Shown here piece by piece: positions 1 through 21,262 of a stretch of 64,000 bases of DNA (the first letter of the stretch is position 1; each line of letters opens with the position of its first letter). Source of the stretch: Amoebidium appalachense. Lineage: Eukaryota; Ichthyosporea. The notes beneath the pieces were generated by a model. That model saw only the letters and a list, made by a program, of their open reading frames with translations. It searched no databases and had not been told where the DNA came from. The stretch is from the NCBI GenBank assembly GCA_963693365.1, contig CAVNZM010000012.1:558001-622000 (forward strand), read 5' to 3'. The translations under genes were made by a program, and so were the position numbers.

Positions 1-140
1 ATGCATGAGTTGGCTCTCTCTCTCTCTCTGTACCCCTCCTCCCAATCTCTCCCTCCTCCTCCCCCGTTCCCCTCCCCTATACAGCGAGACGTGTGTGTGT
101 ATGTGTGCGTGTGTGTGTGTGTGTGTGTGCCGCCCTCGTG

Positions 141-206
<66 letters not shown>

Positions 207-964
207 CGCGCGCACATGTGTGCGTACGTGTATGCATGTGTGTGTGTTCATGTGTGTGTGTGCATGCATGTATATTGTTTTGGTTGTTTAGCCTGAGGGC
301 TAAACTATGATGCCGCGCTGTGTGCGCGTTTCAAGCGTGGGAGGTCTCTCGGTATTGTGTTGCGCCATTGATTACACAGCACTAAGAAACACGAAACCTT
401 GCACACACTGCACACCATCAACCATACTGCCCCAGAACATCCGGTGTGTGCGTGTGCGTGCGAGTGTGCGCACGCGCGTGTGTGTGCATTTAGGGGGGGG
501 GGGGGGGGGGATGTATGCGTTAGAGGGTTGGAAATATGGGGGGGGGGGGGGGGGGGGTCAAGCTGTGCAGTGCGACACACATGTATACATGAGAGACCAT
601 AAAAAAAAATATATAAAAAAAAAAAAAGGAAGAAGAAAAAATATGCACATGCAAAAAGTCCGTGAGGGCAGAAGGAAAGTACACAGTCACACCCAACGTC
701 TCAGGGGTGGTAACCTGATTCCAGAAACAAGGTGGGGGGGGGGGGGGGGGGGGGGGGAGTAGGCTGGTAAGATAGGCATTTACATGTATATTTGTCCGTG
801 TATGTTTGCACTCTAAAGCCAGCAAGCAAGAGAACAACAACAGGATGGGAGAGGAAGAACGTGTGTGGATCTGGGATGCATAGTTGTATTGTCTGTCTCA
901 TGTGCGTGTGTGTGTGTGAGTGTGAGTGTGTGTGTGTGAGTGTGTGAGTGTGTGTGAGTGAGTG

Positions 965-998
<34 letters not shown>

Positions 999-1308
999 GC
1001 TGCGTGTACACTTGCACAGAAAACTATGGCGGAGGGGGAAGAGGAGGCAGGGGACGAAAAAGGTTGGTGCAAGGAGCAAGGTTGAGAAGTGCAAAACGGA
1101 CGGCATGGGTTACACAGGGAGAGTAGCTCTGGAAGTTGGCAAGAAAGGCAAGCAAAAGAGAGAGGGAGAGAGGGCGAAACAGGGTGTGCACGTGCATGGG
1201 AGCGAGGGGCACATGCATACAGCCACAGTGGGGAGTGTATCTGTGTGTGTGTGTGTGTGCAGACACATAGTTGAACGCACACACGTGCACGATGCAGTGG
1301 GCACGTAC
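1..1308. other. Repeat-rich sequence, probable last RPB10 intron
   Basis: No gene is supported here. The stretch holds (GT)n near 92-260, G tracts near 492-560 and 731-757, a short A-rich patch near 600-640 and mixed GT repeats near 904-988. A GGTTGGAAATATGG element lies at 511-540. Because the last RPB10 codons are not found in exon 2, this stretch is most likely part of its final intron. Confidence 0.5.
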
Positions 1309-1403
1309 TGTTGTAGTTGAGAAGCTTCTCGATCAAATCCACGTGGGTCAACAACATGCGCCGACAGCAGTAGCGGTTCAAGTTGAGGGCATCCAGCGCG
1401 TCG

Positions 1404-1464
<61 letters not shown>

Positions 1465-2515
1465 GGGGGGAGGGGGGAAGGGGAGGGGTTGGGGAGCGTT
1501 AGAATGTATTTATAGAGTACGAAGTACACATTTAAACGGAAAACACGGTGCAGAGAGGGGGGGAGGGAGGGAAAAGAGAGGGGGGGGGGGGGGGAGAGGA
1601 GGAGAGGAGGGCACGTGTTATAAGGCAAGAAAGGGGAACATGGCTGGAAAGGAATGAAGGGGAAAAGGTTAGTGTGTGCCTGAGATTCTGATAAGTGTGT
1701 TTGTGTGTGGAGGGGGGGAGGGGGGGAGGGGGGAGGGAAGGGGCAGCGGGGGACGGTTGCGCAAGTACACGTGCACAAGAATGTGCACATACAAGTGTGT
1801 GTGTATGTCGATGAAATTTTATTCGAACCATTCGCAGTGTTTTCACGTGTGCAGACTTTTTAGCACAGCCGTGGGCGTGCACTTTTCCAAACCAGCAGAA
1901 CATCAATAGCTTACGTTAAGAGCCAAGAAGCTGTGGATTTAAAACACAACACTTGCATACCCTGGCAAACTGCAAGTGTAATCTTATTTATCGAGACAAC
2001 ACGCTGCGGCCTATTCGACAGCATCGCAAAAGCGCCAAAAAAAGAAGAAAGTCTAAAACGAGAGATGTTGGGAGCCAGGCCTGCAAGCAACCTACACTCA
2101 AGGTAACCCTTCAGACACGGACCAACAACAGAAGGCAGTATACTATCTCCTTCGCAAGTACGCCCACAAACACAGTCCAATATCCACTCTGTCATCTGTT
2201 CTCATGCAACATGCACATTATTAACCACAGGATATTCAACGTGCCTTCCTCTTCTGTGCTGCATTCCCTCGCCAGAACCACAAACATAGAACAGTACACA
2301 CCCAGCACCATCCACCAACCACATTCCGCCTTATCATCCTCCCACCACCAGCACAATCCAAGAAAAGAAACACCGCGCTAAACTCCATAAAATGCTCAAA
2401 TTTATGGAGTAGGCACTTACGCTTCTGTGTATTCTGCGTTCATCAGCGACACAAACTTGTCCCACTTGTTCCCAATGACCTTGCCACAGGTGAAGCACCT
2501 AATCGGAATAATCAT
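1309..2515 (-). CDS. RPB10: RNA polymerases I/II/III subunit RPABC5 (RPB10), 3' end not found
   Basis: Small zinc-binding subunit shared by the three nuclear RNA polymerases, where it stabilises the core assembly. Two exons are read on the minus strand: 2515-2421 (start [18 protein letters not shown], phase 2 end) and 1403-1309 ([17 protein letters not shown], then [12 protein letters not shown]). The join is in frame. The four zinc-binding cysteines fall at residues 7, 10, 44 and 45, exactly as in the human and yeast proteins. The family is about 65-70 residues; 63 are covered, so only the last few residues, on a further exon to the left (possibly outside the window), are missing. The exon 1 donor is GTAAGT. 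The exon 2 acceptor is formed directly by a long CA repeat (minus strand). Identity is very secure; the 3' exon is unresolved. Confidence 0.95.
1404..1462 (-). repeat. CA microsatellite forming the RPB10 3' splice site
   Basis: About 28 CA units (GT on the plus strand) run directly into the AG of RPB10 exon 2, with no conventional T-rich tract between repeat and exon. Confidence 0.85.
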
Positions 2516-3038
2516 GGTGCCTGTATGCTACGCCCGCGCGCGCCTCTGCCCCTAAATGTGTGTATACCCTCCTTGCCCTCTTTAGAACCAGAGAAAAACT
2601 ACACCTCTGTCCACTACACCGCAGATTATTTCCTAGACAACCACCAAAACTTGTCCCTTCACTCTCTTGTTGGCTCTGAGTCTTACGACGGACGAGCTTT
2701 CGTTGTCATACATGTGCTGATCGCAATTACCTGATATAATCTCAGAAGATAATCGGAATATTGGGGCTCAATAGAAACAACTTTAACCATTTAGTGGGAG
2801 TCTTTCGTTATTCTTGACAACATTTTCCGTATGAATCCGATCGATGATGTAACACACATTGGGCGCCAACCAGCTGCGCGCCAAACTCAAGGCCTCCTAC
2901 AATTTAGATAAACGCCAAACTCCAACATGCATGTCAAAAATTCTGGAGGTTATCTTTTGTTTCCTCTGTTGCTTGCATATATAGATGATAGGGAGATCTA
3001 GAGAGTGAATTGGTTAGAAGTAAGAGAGTAGTTGCAGG
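2516..3038. promoter_or_regulatory. Shared RPB10/TBCB upstream region with E2F-like sites
   Basis: This 523-bp stretch separates the divergent start codons of RPB10 and TBCB and is almost free of simple repeats, unlike its surroundings. GGGCGCCAA at 2861-2869 and GCGCGCCAAA at 2876-2885 resemble E2F/DP sites (the second is the reverse complement of TTTGGCGCGC). No TATA box is evident. The regulatory role is inferred from position and motif only. Confidence 0.5.
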
Positions 3039-3949
3039 ATGGCCAGTGTTGCGCTGAACGTGACGGTGCCAGGCACCACGCTTGCGGCCGAGAGGAGATA
3101 CGAAACAGCACTCACAGTCCAGCAGCTCAAGGTGTGGAAACCGGACACACGCATAGTGCACGCACGCACATGCCCGCGCACGCACACATATAACATGGGA
3201 TTGAAGGTGTGCGAGGTAGGCATACTCCTACACCCACGCTATACTCGCCTGCAATAGCAGTTACACATGGATTGAAGCATATACAGACAAGCACACACAT
3301 AACTCCGTACGATCGTTCATACATGCACACACGCGTGCGCGTGCACACACACACTTACACACACTCTATCTCTTTTTCTTTCTCTCGCTCGCTCTCTTTC
3401 CCAACGTGAATCTTCCCCACCCCGACTCCGGTGCACACACACGCAAGTACGAGCACAGGCAAACACACACGCGCGCACACACACTTTCACACACACACGC
3501 ACACACACACACACACACTCTCTCTCTCCCCCCCCTCCCCCCTCCCCCTCTCTCTCTATCTCTCTTTCTCCCCTCTCTTTCTCTCCCTCCCTCCCCCTCT
3601 CTCTTTCTCCCCCCCCTTCCCCCCGCCGCCCCCCCCTCTCTCTCTGTGTGTGTGCTTGTAACACAACACACGTAGAAGTTCCACTGTTACCATTAACTTC
3701 TTCCCTGATTATCCTCACACCTCACCAGTCGTTCCCCCCCCCCCCTCCCCCCTCCCCGCCTCCCTCCCCCCCCCCCCCCCCCCCCCCCCCCCGGCCCCCT
3801 CCCCCGGCCCCTCCCCCGTCCCGCGCCTGACTGTTGACTTCCAGAAGTCGTTTTTTATGTCCTTAATGCCTCCCCCTCCCCCTTCCCCCCCCCTCCCCCC
3901 CTCCCCCTCCCCCCCCCCCCCCCCCCCCGCGTGTAATTAAAACAAACGA

Positions 3950-3983
<34 letters not shown>

Positions 3984-3994
3984 ACAGACACACA

Positions 3995-4068
<74 letters not shown>

Positions 4069-5461
4069 CACATACATCTATAAACCCCCCTTCCCCCCCC
4101 CTCTCCTCCTCGCCCCTTCGCTCCCTACCATCTTGCGATATGTACCAAGTACATACACATAACACTCACACACCCTTCCCCCCCCCCCCACCCCCCACCC
4201 CCTCCCCCTCCCCTCCCCCCCAGGACAAACTAGTTCTTGTAACCGGCATCGAAGCCAAGGATCAGACCCTGACGCTTGTAGACTCTAGTGGACACACTGT
4301 GGCCACACTCAGCACAAACACATATGCGCTGGGGGACTACCCAGTCAAGGACAACATGACCCTGCAGGTTCTATTTCCTATTCCCCCCCTCCCCCCATCC
4401 CTCGCCCATCCCCCCCATCCGCCCTCCCCTCCACCTCCCCTATCCCTCTCCGCCCTCCCTCCCCCACGGGCTTCCGCCCCTCCCCCCCCCCCTCCTCCTC
4501 CTCCTTTAACCCCCCACACCTCCCAAAGGCCTCTTCCCCACCCCTTCCCCTCTCTGCCTATTTCAAGGGCTGAGTACGAGCAGCTTGTAATGGGGGAGTT
4601 TACCAAGGGGCGTACGTAAGATCAGGGATTATTTCTCCTTTGGTGTGTTTGATTATGTGTGTTGTCAACTTCTGTGTTCTGGGGTGCTTGGAACACATTG
4701 CCCCGCAGGGGGGAGGGGGGTTGGAAGGGGGAGAGGGGTATATGTTAAGTGTTGCTCAGTTCTGGGCAGTAACACCACAATGCAGACTTGAGATAGCATT
4801 TGGTGGTGCAGTGACTTTGGGTGTGTGGGGGCAGGGGGGGGGGGGGGGGGAGGGGGCGGGGGGGATTCGGTTTATATATTATGTTCGTTCATTTGTTGCT
4901 ATAGAATGGCAGAGGGTAAATATGGGGGGGGGGAGGGGTTGTGGTGCTGGGTTTTCGGGGGGAGGGGAGGGGTTGGAGGGTTGGGTGAGGGGGAGGGGGG
5001 GGGGGGAGGGGTTAGAGGATTGGGTGAGATGGGGGGCTTGAGGTTTGGGGAGGGGGGAGGTTTGAGAGAGAGGTCTTGCAGGGACCGTGTGTCCTTTACT
5101 GACTGGTGGGGGTGCAGGTGACTGGGGCACGTGTGCAGGTGGAGGATGTGGCTAAGTTTGAGCTGCCTGACGAGGTGTATGACAAGAGGACAGGTGTGTG
5201 TGTCTGTGGTTGTGGGTGTGTGTGGGTGTGGGGAGGGGGAGGGGGGAGGGGGGGGGAATGAATGGGTGGGTGGGGAGGTGAGTAGCGACGGTGTTTGGGG
5301 GGGGGGAGGGGGGAGGGCAATGGCATGAAAGATGATCAAGTCTTACATGAAGCTGCAGGTAGGGGCAGTTTGATAGCGGAGGCGGATGGTGGTGGTGGAG
5401 ATGATCCCTAAGTGTAGTGGGGGGGTGTAGTTGTGTGTCGGGAAGCGAACAGTTTTGGTAT

Positions 5462-5516
<55 letters not shown>

Positions 5517-5950
5517 TTATTTTTTTCTGGTGGGAGGGTTTGGGGGGGGGGGGGGTTTGGGGGAGGAGTGGGGGGGAAGGGGGGGGGGGGGGGAGGGTGG
5601 ACATCGGAGGATTTTGGGGCATTGATGCAGGAGAGAGAAACGTTGATGGGGAGTGGAGTGTGTTTTTCGGGGGGCGGGCTGCCCGGTTATGAGGGGTTGT
5701 TTATTTGGGAGCGGGTGGGGGGAGGGGGGGGGGGGGAGGGGGGAGATAATGAGACAGGGGAGGAGGATAGGTTGGTGATAATTGTAAGGGAATGGTGGAT
5801 TGGCTGAGTGTGTGGGTGGGGAAAACGGGGGGATATCGGAGCTAGCAGAAGAATTATATGTCGGAATGAAGCAGCGAAAGACGTGGGCATGTGGAGATGT
5901 GTTTTTGTGGAACACACACACACACACATACACACACACATACACACATA

Positions 5951-6012
<62 letters not shown>

Positions 6013-6030
6013 CCACACACACCACATACA

Positions 6031-6096
<66 letters not shown>

Positions 6097-7111
6097 GTAC
6101 ACAAATTAAGAGACAAATGGGGCCTACCGGGAGAACCACACACACACCAGCACATGCCTCAGTTGTTTACCTTTCTCTTTCAATAGAGACCTTTCGATTA
6201 TAAGGTCTACTCCCCCCCCCCCCCCCCCCCCCACCCCCACCCCCACCACCACCCCCTCCCCCCTCCTTGCTTGCATAAGCAACCCTGCTCGTCTTTGATC
6301 AAGACGGGTTGACCCACCCAAGTTCAGTTGATGCTGCTGTCTGAGTTGGAGCGTCGTATATACGCGGGCTAAGGGGTCGAAACTCAGACGCAATTGATGA
6401 CTTGGGCCCTCCCTGAGGATGGGCTCTGCTTATGACGCATACTGTGCGCATGGCTGATGCTGCATACTTGAATGTTTGCCTTTGCATGTGTCCTGCACCA
6501 TGCTTCTCATCGTGTATGCGTACTTCGTACTGTGTTCCGCATTCAAACCCCCCCTGTCTTCTTTCAGAGGTGTCCTTTCAGGACAGACCACTGTGTGGAG
6601 ACATCTTTACTTCCATGCAACCGGGCATGGTTGCTCTGTGTCGTGCATCTGTAAGCACATACGCGTTTGTCGCTGCACTGCATTAGTTTGCACATACATC
6701 TTCACCGTTTTGCTCACCTTGCTTGCATAAGCAACCCTGCTCGTCTTTGATCAAGACGGGTTGACCCACCCAAGTTCAGTTGATGCTGCTGTCTGAGTTG
6801 GAGCGTCGTATATACGCGGGCTAAGGGGTCGAAACTCAGACGCAATTGATGACTTGGGCCCTCCCTGAGGATGGGCTCTGCTTATGACGCATACTGTGCG
6901 CATGGCTGATGCTGCATACTTGAATGTTTGCCTTTGCATGTGTCCTGCACCATGCTTCTCATCGTGTATGCGTACTTCGTACTGTGTTCCGCATTCAAAC
7001 CCCCCCCCCCTCCCCCCCCGTCCCCTTCCCCCGGGGTGCGTGTGGATGACTTTTCCCCTTATTTGGGGATGGGCTCTGCTTGTTATACATACTTTGTGTG
7101 GTTTGCTTTGC

Positions 7112-7160
<49 letters not shown>

Positions 7161-7521
7161 AAAAAAAAAAAAAAGCCTACCAGCCTGCCGTTCCCTCATG
7201 CTTTGTTCTCCCCTCACCCTGCATCACACACACACACACAAACACAGACAGTGTGCGTGAGTTTAAGCGCAAAATGAAACTCGGCAGGTACAGCGACGAG
7301 GCACAGGCCGAGTCAACCGCCCCTGTGCGATCAGCTGCAAATGACTCGCCAGCCATAAGTGTGGGGGCACGGTGCCAGGTGATCACACAGGGCATGCCCC
7401 CCCGCCTGGCCACGGTGCTCTATGTGGGGCACACACACTTCAAGGAGGGATGGTGGGTGGGTGTGCAGTATGATGAGCCCGTGGGTAAGAACGATGGAAG
7501 GTGGGTGGATGTGTGCGTGTG

Positions 7522-7600
<79 letters not shown>

Positions 7601-7663
7601 CATATGTGGGATGTGTGCGTGTATGTTGTGGAAAGTATAGTGAAGGGGCTGCGGGGTCGTAGT

Positions 7664-7702
<39 letters not shown>

Positions 7703-7725
7703 CGTGCGTCGTCACGGGCACGTGT

Positions 7726-7775
<50 letters not shown>

Positions 7776-8434
7776 AAGGTTGGTGCCTGGAGAAGAAAGT
7801 CTGTTGTGCTGGGGTGCATGGTAGATGATTTTGGGTGGTTGGGAAAGGGTGTGGTTTGGAGGTGTTCGTGTTGTGAGAATAGTGGGGGTGATATTGCCGT
7901 CCATAGCGGCGAGAGAATGTGGAGGGGAGGAGAGGAGGGGGGGGGGAGGGGGGGGGGGGGAGGAGGGATGTACCGTGCGTTAAGGGTTGATGAAGAGATG
8001 ATGTGGGTGGTATGAGGTTACGGCATGCATGGCTGTGATTGGCTTGAGTCGTTTGCTTCTACATGTACTGGCAAATGGGCCTTAGAGAGATATGGTGCCA
8101 AAGTATTCAACCCTGGATGCATGGCAGAACGGTTTAAACGCCCTCCCCCAACTCTGCTGTAATGCTGCAAAGAAAAGTATAACCCCAGCCTCGGCGCTTG
8201 CTCCTTGCTCTTAATTCATCATGCTTGTAACGTCTCATGAACCAGTATCTACCTGCCTAACCCCCCCCCCCCCCCCCCCCCCCCCTTCCCGGGTCACCCG
8301 CCCCTCCTCCTCCTCCCCTCCCCCCCTCCTTCCCCCTGGGGCACCACACGCACATCCGCCCGCACCCTCGCACACAACACACATGCGCGTGTGTGCACAC
8401 ACACACACAAACACACACAGAAATGCACACACAT

Positions 8435-8529
<95 letters not shown>

Positions 8530-8646
8530 GTTGATGGGCAGCGCTACTTCACCTGCCCAGCCAAGTACGGGGGCTTTGTGGTGCCTTCAGCAGTCACCGT
8601 GGGCGATTTTCCAGAAGAAACCTTCGATGATGACGATGAAATGTGA
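3039..8646 (+). CDS. TBCB: Tubulin-folding cofactor B, 5 exons, complete
   Basis: Cytosolic cofactor that binds alpha-tubulin after CCT release and, with TBCE, takes part in heterodimer assembly and disassembly. Exons: 3039-3131, 4224-4367, 5118-5193, 7248-7500 and 8529-8646. Phases agree at every junction and give 227 residues (human 244). Exons 1-2 encode the N-terminal ubiquitin-like domain. Exon 3 ([16 protein letters not shown]) is the linker. Exons 4-5 encode the CAP-Gly domain, with [17 protein letters not shown] spliced to [18 protein letters not shown]. The end [15 protein letters not shown] matches the family's acidic C-terminus. The start is the first ATG in frame with the Ubl strand. 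The 2-kb intron 3 carries two copies of a C-tailed element. Intron 4 has GT/G tracts on its left and C/CA tracts on its right. Neighbour RPB10 is divergent. Confidence 0.97.
3478..4073 (+). repeat. CA, CT and C tracts in TBCB intron 1
   Basis: Compound low-complexity sequence of (CA)n, (CT)n and C runs, with a CA block at about 3951-4066. C-rich sequence continues up to the exon 2 acceptor at 4223. Confidence 0.85.
5457..5518 (+). repeat. (TTTA)n microsatellite
   Basis: About 15 tandem TTTA units in TBCB intron 3, followed by a G-rich stretch. Confidence 0.9.
5911..6095 (+). repeat. (CA)n microsatellite with interruptions
   Basis: About 185 bp of CA repeat with a few TA and CC interruptions, inside TBCB intron 3. 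Confidence 0.9.
6265..6554 (+). mobile_element. C-tailed dispersed element, long copy 1
   Basis: Starts at GCTTGCATAAGCAACCC, contains TTTGATCAAGACGGGTTGAC and a TGAGGATGGGCTCTGC block, and ends GCGTACTTCGTACTGTG... CATTCAAAC followed by a short C run. It is apparently identical to 6717-7006. Divergent copies lie at 41411-41650 and, inverted, at 18248-18492. Shorter copies of its end recur through the window. Noncoding, in TBCB intron 3. Confidence 0.75.
6717..7034 (+). mobile_element. C-tailed dispersed element, long copy 2
   Basis: Direct repeat of 6265-6554 at an offset of 452 bp, here followed by a longer C-rich tail. The 162 bp between the copies is not repeated. The match suggests recent duplication. 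A further fragment with GGGATGGGCTCTGC ends at the C run starting near 7111. Confidence 0.75.
7507..7773 (+). repeat. (GT)n then (G)n tracts after the TBCB exon 4 donor
   Basis: GT repeats begin within 10 bases of the 5' splice site (to about 7599, again 7662-7697 and 7724-7740) and pass into about 33 G. They mirror the C and CA tracts at the other end of the same intron. Confidence 0.9.
8262..8527 (+). repeat. (C)n then (CA)n tracts at the TBCB exon 5 acceptor
   Basis: A C run (8262-8285) and C-rich sequence are followed by CA repeats that end at the AG of exon 5. The last block, 8444-8527, is about 42 uninterrupted units. Confidence 0.9.
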
Positions 8647-8911
8647 TGTCACCGTCCACGTGTTTAGATATTTTATGGAGGGACCTTTGAGTGTATGTCT
8701 ATTGTAGGGTAATCTTGTCTTGTTACTTTGCATAGTCGACTTTGGCTTGCATGTGGTTCATGATGATATGGGTTGCTAGTGTTGTTGTGTGACACTGTGT
8801 GTTTGGAATTCGAACGAATGCTGGTTGCGCTGTTAAGGTGTTAAGACGAATGTGTCTGGTTAGTTTAGTTCGTCGTGCGTGTGCATGTGCAGTTATCGTT
8901 GTACAGAGCAC

Positions 8912-8959
8912 ACCCTGAATTCGAATAATGTTTGTACCCTGAATTCGAATAATGTTTGT
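8912..8959 (+). repeat. 24-bp tandem duplication in the TBCB 3' region
   Basis: Two adjacent identical 24-bp units starting ACCCTGAATTCGAATAATG, just before the AATAAA at 8972-8977. Confidence 0.9.
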
Positions 8960-8971
8960 CTATCATATTAG

Positions 8972-8977
8972 AATAAA
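8972..8977 (+). promoter_or_regulatory. Probable TBCB polyadenylation signal
   Basis: AATAAA about 325 bp after the TBCB stop, in repeat-poor sequence. Confidence 0.55.
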
Positions 8978-9290
8978 TCAAAAGCTGTGATGTTAATTGC
9001 CTGCTTTTTATGCACTTGTGGCGGTAAAATCTTCTTCAGAGTTTGGTATCGTGCAGCCTATAGTACACCGACTATAAGTCAGGCCTATGATATAGTATTT
9101 TATGTATGCCTGTTTGCAGTGTAATGTCCCCGTGGGATGCACACCTGTTTGTGAAGGCCTCTCACTGATTTTACACTAATTATGAATTGTTATGTGAGTA
9201 GGCTAAGCTTTCTCGTACTGGACACAAAGCCCTCCTTGCCCGTTCTATACACCCAACCACCACCACGTGTACGATTGTGCGCTGCCAATG

Positions 9291-9321
<31 letters not shown>

Positions 9322-9401
9322 GCCCCCTCCTCCTCCTCCCCCGGCACACACACCACCACCACCACCACCAACATCCCGCTTTTTCGTTTTTTTTTTTTTT
9401 T

Positions 9402-9442
<41 letters not shown>

Positions 9443-10300
9443 GAACACACACATGCAGATACCGTGTACGCACACACATAACAATCAAATTTTTGCAAAA
9501 GCACACGGGAGCCCATGCGCAGTGAAGGTTTATTTGCACACAGCACAGCGATCAACATATGTAGCATACGGCACCCTCCTATTGAACTATGTAGTGACAT
9601 GAAATCCAGCTGTACGCGCACACACACCTTCTACCTTCGTTGTAATTACAGGCGTGTGAGAAAAGACACACGGACACACACATCAATTCCAGCTGTACAT
9701 ACACACACACCTTCTACCACACACACAAACACACACTCAGGGAGAGAGAAAGATAATGTACTCATCATGGTTTTTCCCAACCCGCCATGCCCCATTGGGT
9801 AGCAGGAGTGAGCTGAAATATGATGGGTGGCTGCCACTGCCCCACCGCAGGGAGTGCATTTCTGCCCTCAGACCCGCAGCGGATCAAAGTGGAGCACTCG
9901 ATCTGCCCACGTGCCACCGCACAGTTTGCGCAATCAACAGATGCGCCGCGCGGTGAAGTGTGGACCAATCAGAAATGAGGAAGTATGGAGCAAAGTCATC
10001 CAAAGACGTTAGGCGTTTGATTGTGGGATAAAACCTATATGTGGCTTTTCCCGCCATTTTCCCTGCCTAGACGTGAAGGACGTATATACAGCTACATGTA
10101 CACCATTACGATAAACGAAGCAACTAAAACGAAAGCTACGCCATATTTCACACGCCTGCGCTTGTTTTCAGTGCTCCTAACACATCAGCAATTTTTTTCT
10201 TATACCTATTCAGCAGCTATATTAGCTAATTAGAAGGGGACAATAAGAGGCCCTGTGCATGGCTTTGGAGGCCTCAGTGTAGATAGCATGCAAAAGCAGA

Positions 10301-10301
<1 letters not shown>

Positions 10302-10384
<83 letters not shown>
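10302..10384 (+). repeat. (GT)n microsatellite
   Basis: About 41 uninterrupted GT units between genes. Confidence 0.95.
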
Positions 10385-10386
<2 letters not shown>

Positions 10387-10629
10387 ACTTTTGTTGAATG
10401 TGCTTGTCCGTCACGGTGTGTGCCGCTTGTGCAGCGTGACTGATTTTAGATAACCAACTTTCGGGCCCTTGCAATTGCGTCAACGCCTGGTCAAGCAGAC
10501 CGGTGTGCTAAAAAAAGAGATATTTTATTCAACGAAAAGGTTTACATTCGGGCACCACTTGGTTGGCAGCACAGCTACCCGTCATACGTACAGACCAAGT
10601 TGTCTAAGTGTAAGCAAGCATATCCTGGT

Positions 10630-10775
10630 GGATACACATGATATACCAAATATATCAGATACACCAGATATACAAGATATACAAGATATACCACATGCCA
10701 GATATGCCAAATAATCAGATATACCAGATATACCAATCTGATACATCAGATATACCAGATATGCCAGATCTATCA
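10630..10775 (+). repeat. Degenerate minisatellite, CAGATATAC-type unit
   Basis: About 15 imperfect 9-11-bp units (AGATATACC, AGATATACA, AGATATGCC), some in the opposite orientation (CAATCTGATAC). It is not an extension of a dinucleotide tract, unlike most repeats nearby. Confidence 0.85.
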
Positions 10776-11134
10776 GCAAAAAGGGGCCGGCTGCTAAGAT
10801 AAGCCTGCCTTCGCGTCTAAGACTAAAAAGAAAAAAAACTATTTCACACACAACAGCAAGCCACACACGGAGACACCTTTGAGTCCTCGACCTGCTGATG
10901 TGCGTCACAAACAGTCCAATGTGCTTCCAGCTAGAATCCTTCATTGACCATGTGCGCTAGAATGAATCTGTCTACCAATGAAGCTGTATGCACGCGTTGG
11001 TTACGTGTACACATGACCATGCGAGTCGTGTGTGTAAGAGAGTGTGTGTGTATGTGTGTGTGTGTGTGTGTATGCGCGCGCGCGCGCGCGCGTGCGTCCG
11101 TCCGTCCGTGCGGTTTGTGTGTGTGCGCGCGCGC

Positions 11135-11220
<86 letters not shown>

Positions 11221-11583
11221 CCATGCATGTGTGTGGGTGCGGCTGTGTTTTTTATGTGCGCAAATGTGGCTATGCAATTCCTGTGCATAATGTACCTTTT
11301 TATATGTGGAGTGAGGTGTGGGCGTTAAAAGAAAGGGGGGGGGGGGGGGGGGGGAGGGGGGGTTGGCGAAAAAGCGGATGACAAAATAGCGTAAAGGGAA
11401 GACAGCGTCACACTCGACAAACGCACATTCACACCTGGGACTGTGAAAGAGGGGAAAAAAAAAGAAAATTTTTTTTGAAACAAAACGACACAAAACAGTG
11501 TTGCATGAATCATGCAGTCACCAGCTATCCTCCAACATAACTAACATCAGGCCTTTCTCCTCCTCTTAACGGGTCGGGCCGGG

Positions 11584-20706
<9,123 letters not shown>

Positions 20707-21262
20707 AGCTGCAAAGGGAATAGTTCAAGTTCTTCTCTTGTTTCGGACCTGTATATCTTTGTTGGAAATTAGAGGTACAGACGGTTCAAATAAAGGTGGG
20801 TCAGATGGTTGCGTGCATGTGAGTTTGACAGCGCTAGAGTGCAATTTGTGCACTTGAAGGGTCTATAAACCTGTCATGCAGAACTTTGAAATTCAAACAC
20901 AAACATGTACAATCACAAGCACAGGTGTTCAAGGCACAAGCATGAGTGACTGATCAGCTGACTGAGATCTGTATGTAACGTGTTGAAATGCTCACTTGAA
21001 GCACCGGTAAATTCAAAATCAAAACAGATTTATATTGACCAATCAAACGTTGATACTAAATTTGGTAGGCTCATATTAAAGCAATACATTTTTAATGTGA
21101 TCTAAATCATGCATCTCAGTGTCTGGGAAAGCCAAGAGTTTACACCATCCTTGTTTTGGGTTTTGCTTTTTCTAAAGGTCTACTGATATGCACACGCAAG
21201 TTTTATAGCTGTTAGTACTATTTACGTAAATCATAAATCATAATGCATTTGGCGTTCTTACA
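20707..21262. other. Upstream region of the membrane-protein gene
   Basis: Repeat-poor, fairly AT-rich sequence. It contains a CCAAT box (ACCAATCAAACG near 21039-21050), which could serve the minus-strand gene starting at 20706. No coding sequence is seen. Confidence 0.4.

Larger units (their letters stand above)
8978..11583. other. Intergenic region with repeats
   Basis: No gene is supported between TBCB and the next stop codon. Contents: C, T and G tracts at 9293-9440, scattered CA motifs near 9620-9740, (GT)n at 10302-10384, the minisatellite at 10630-10775, mixed GT/GC repeats at 11040-11220 and a G tract near 11335-11360. The open frames here are repeat translations. Confidence 0.6.

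Noticed and set aside
1911-2195. 94-codon minus-strand frame inside the RPB10 intron
   Set aside because: No relative, no splice linkage, and it lies between two well-supported RPB10 exons.
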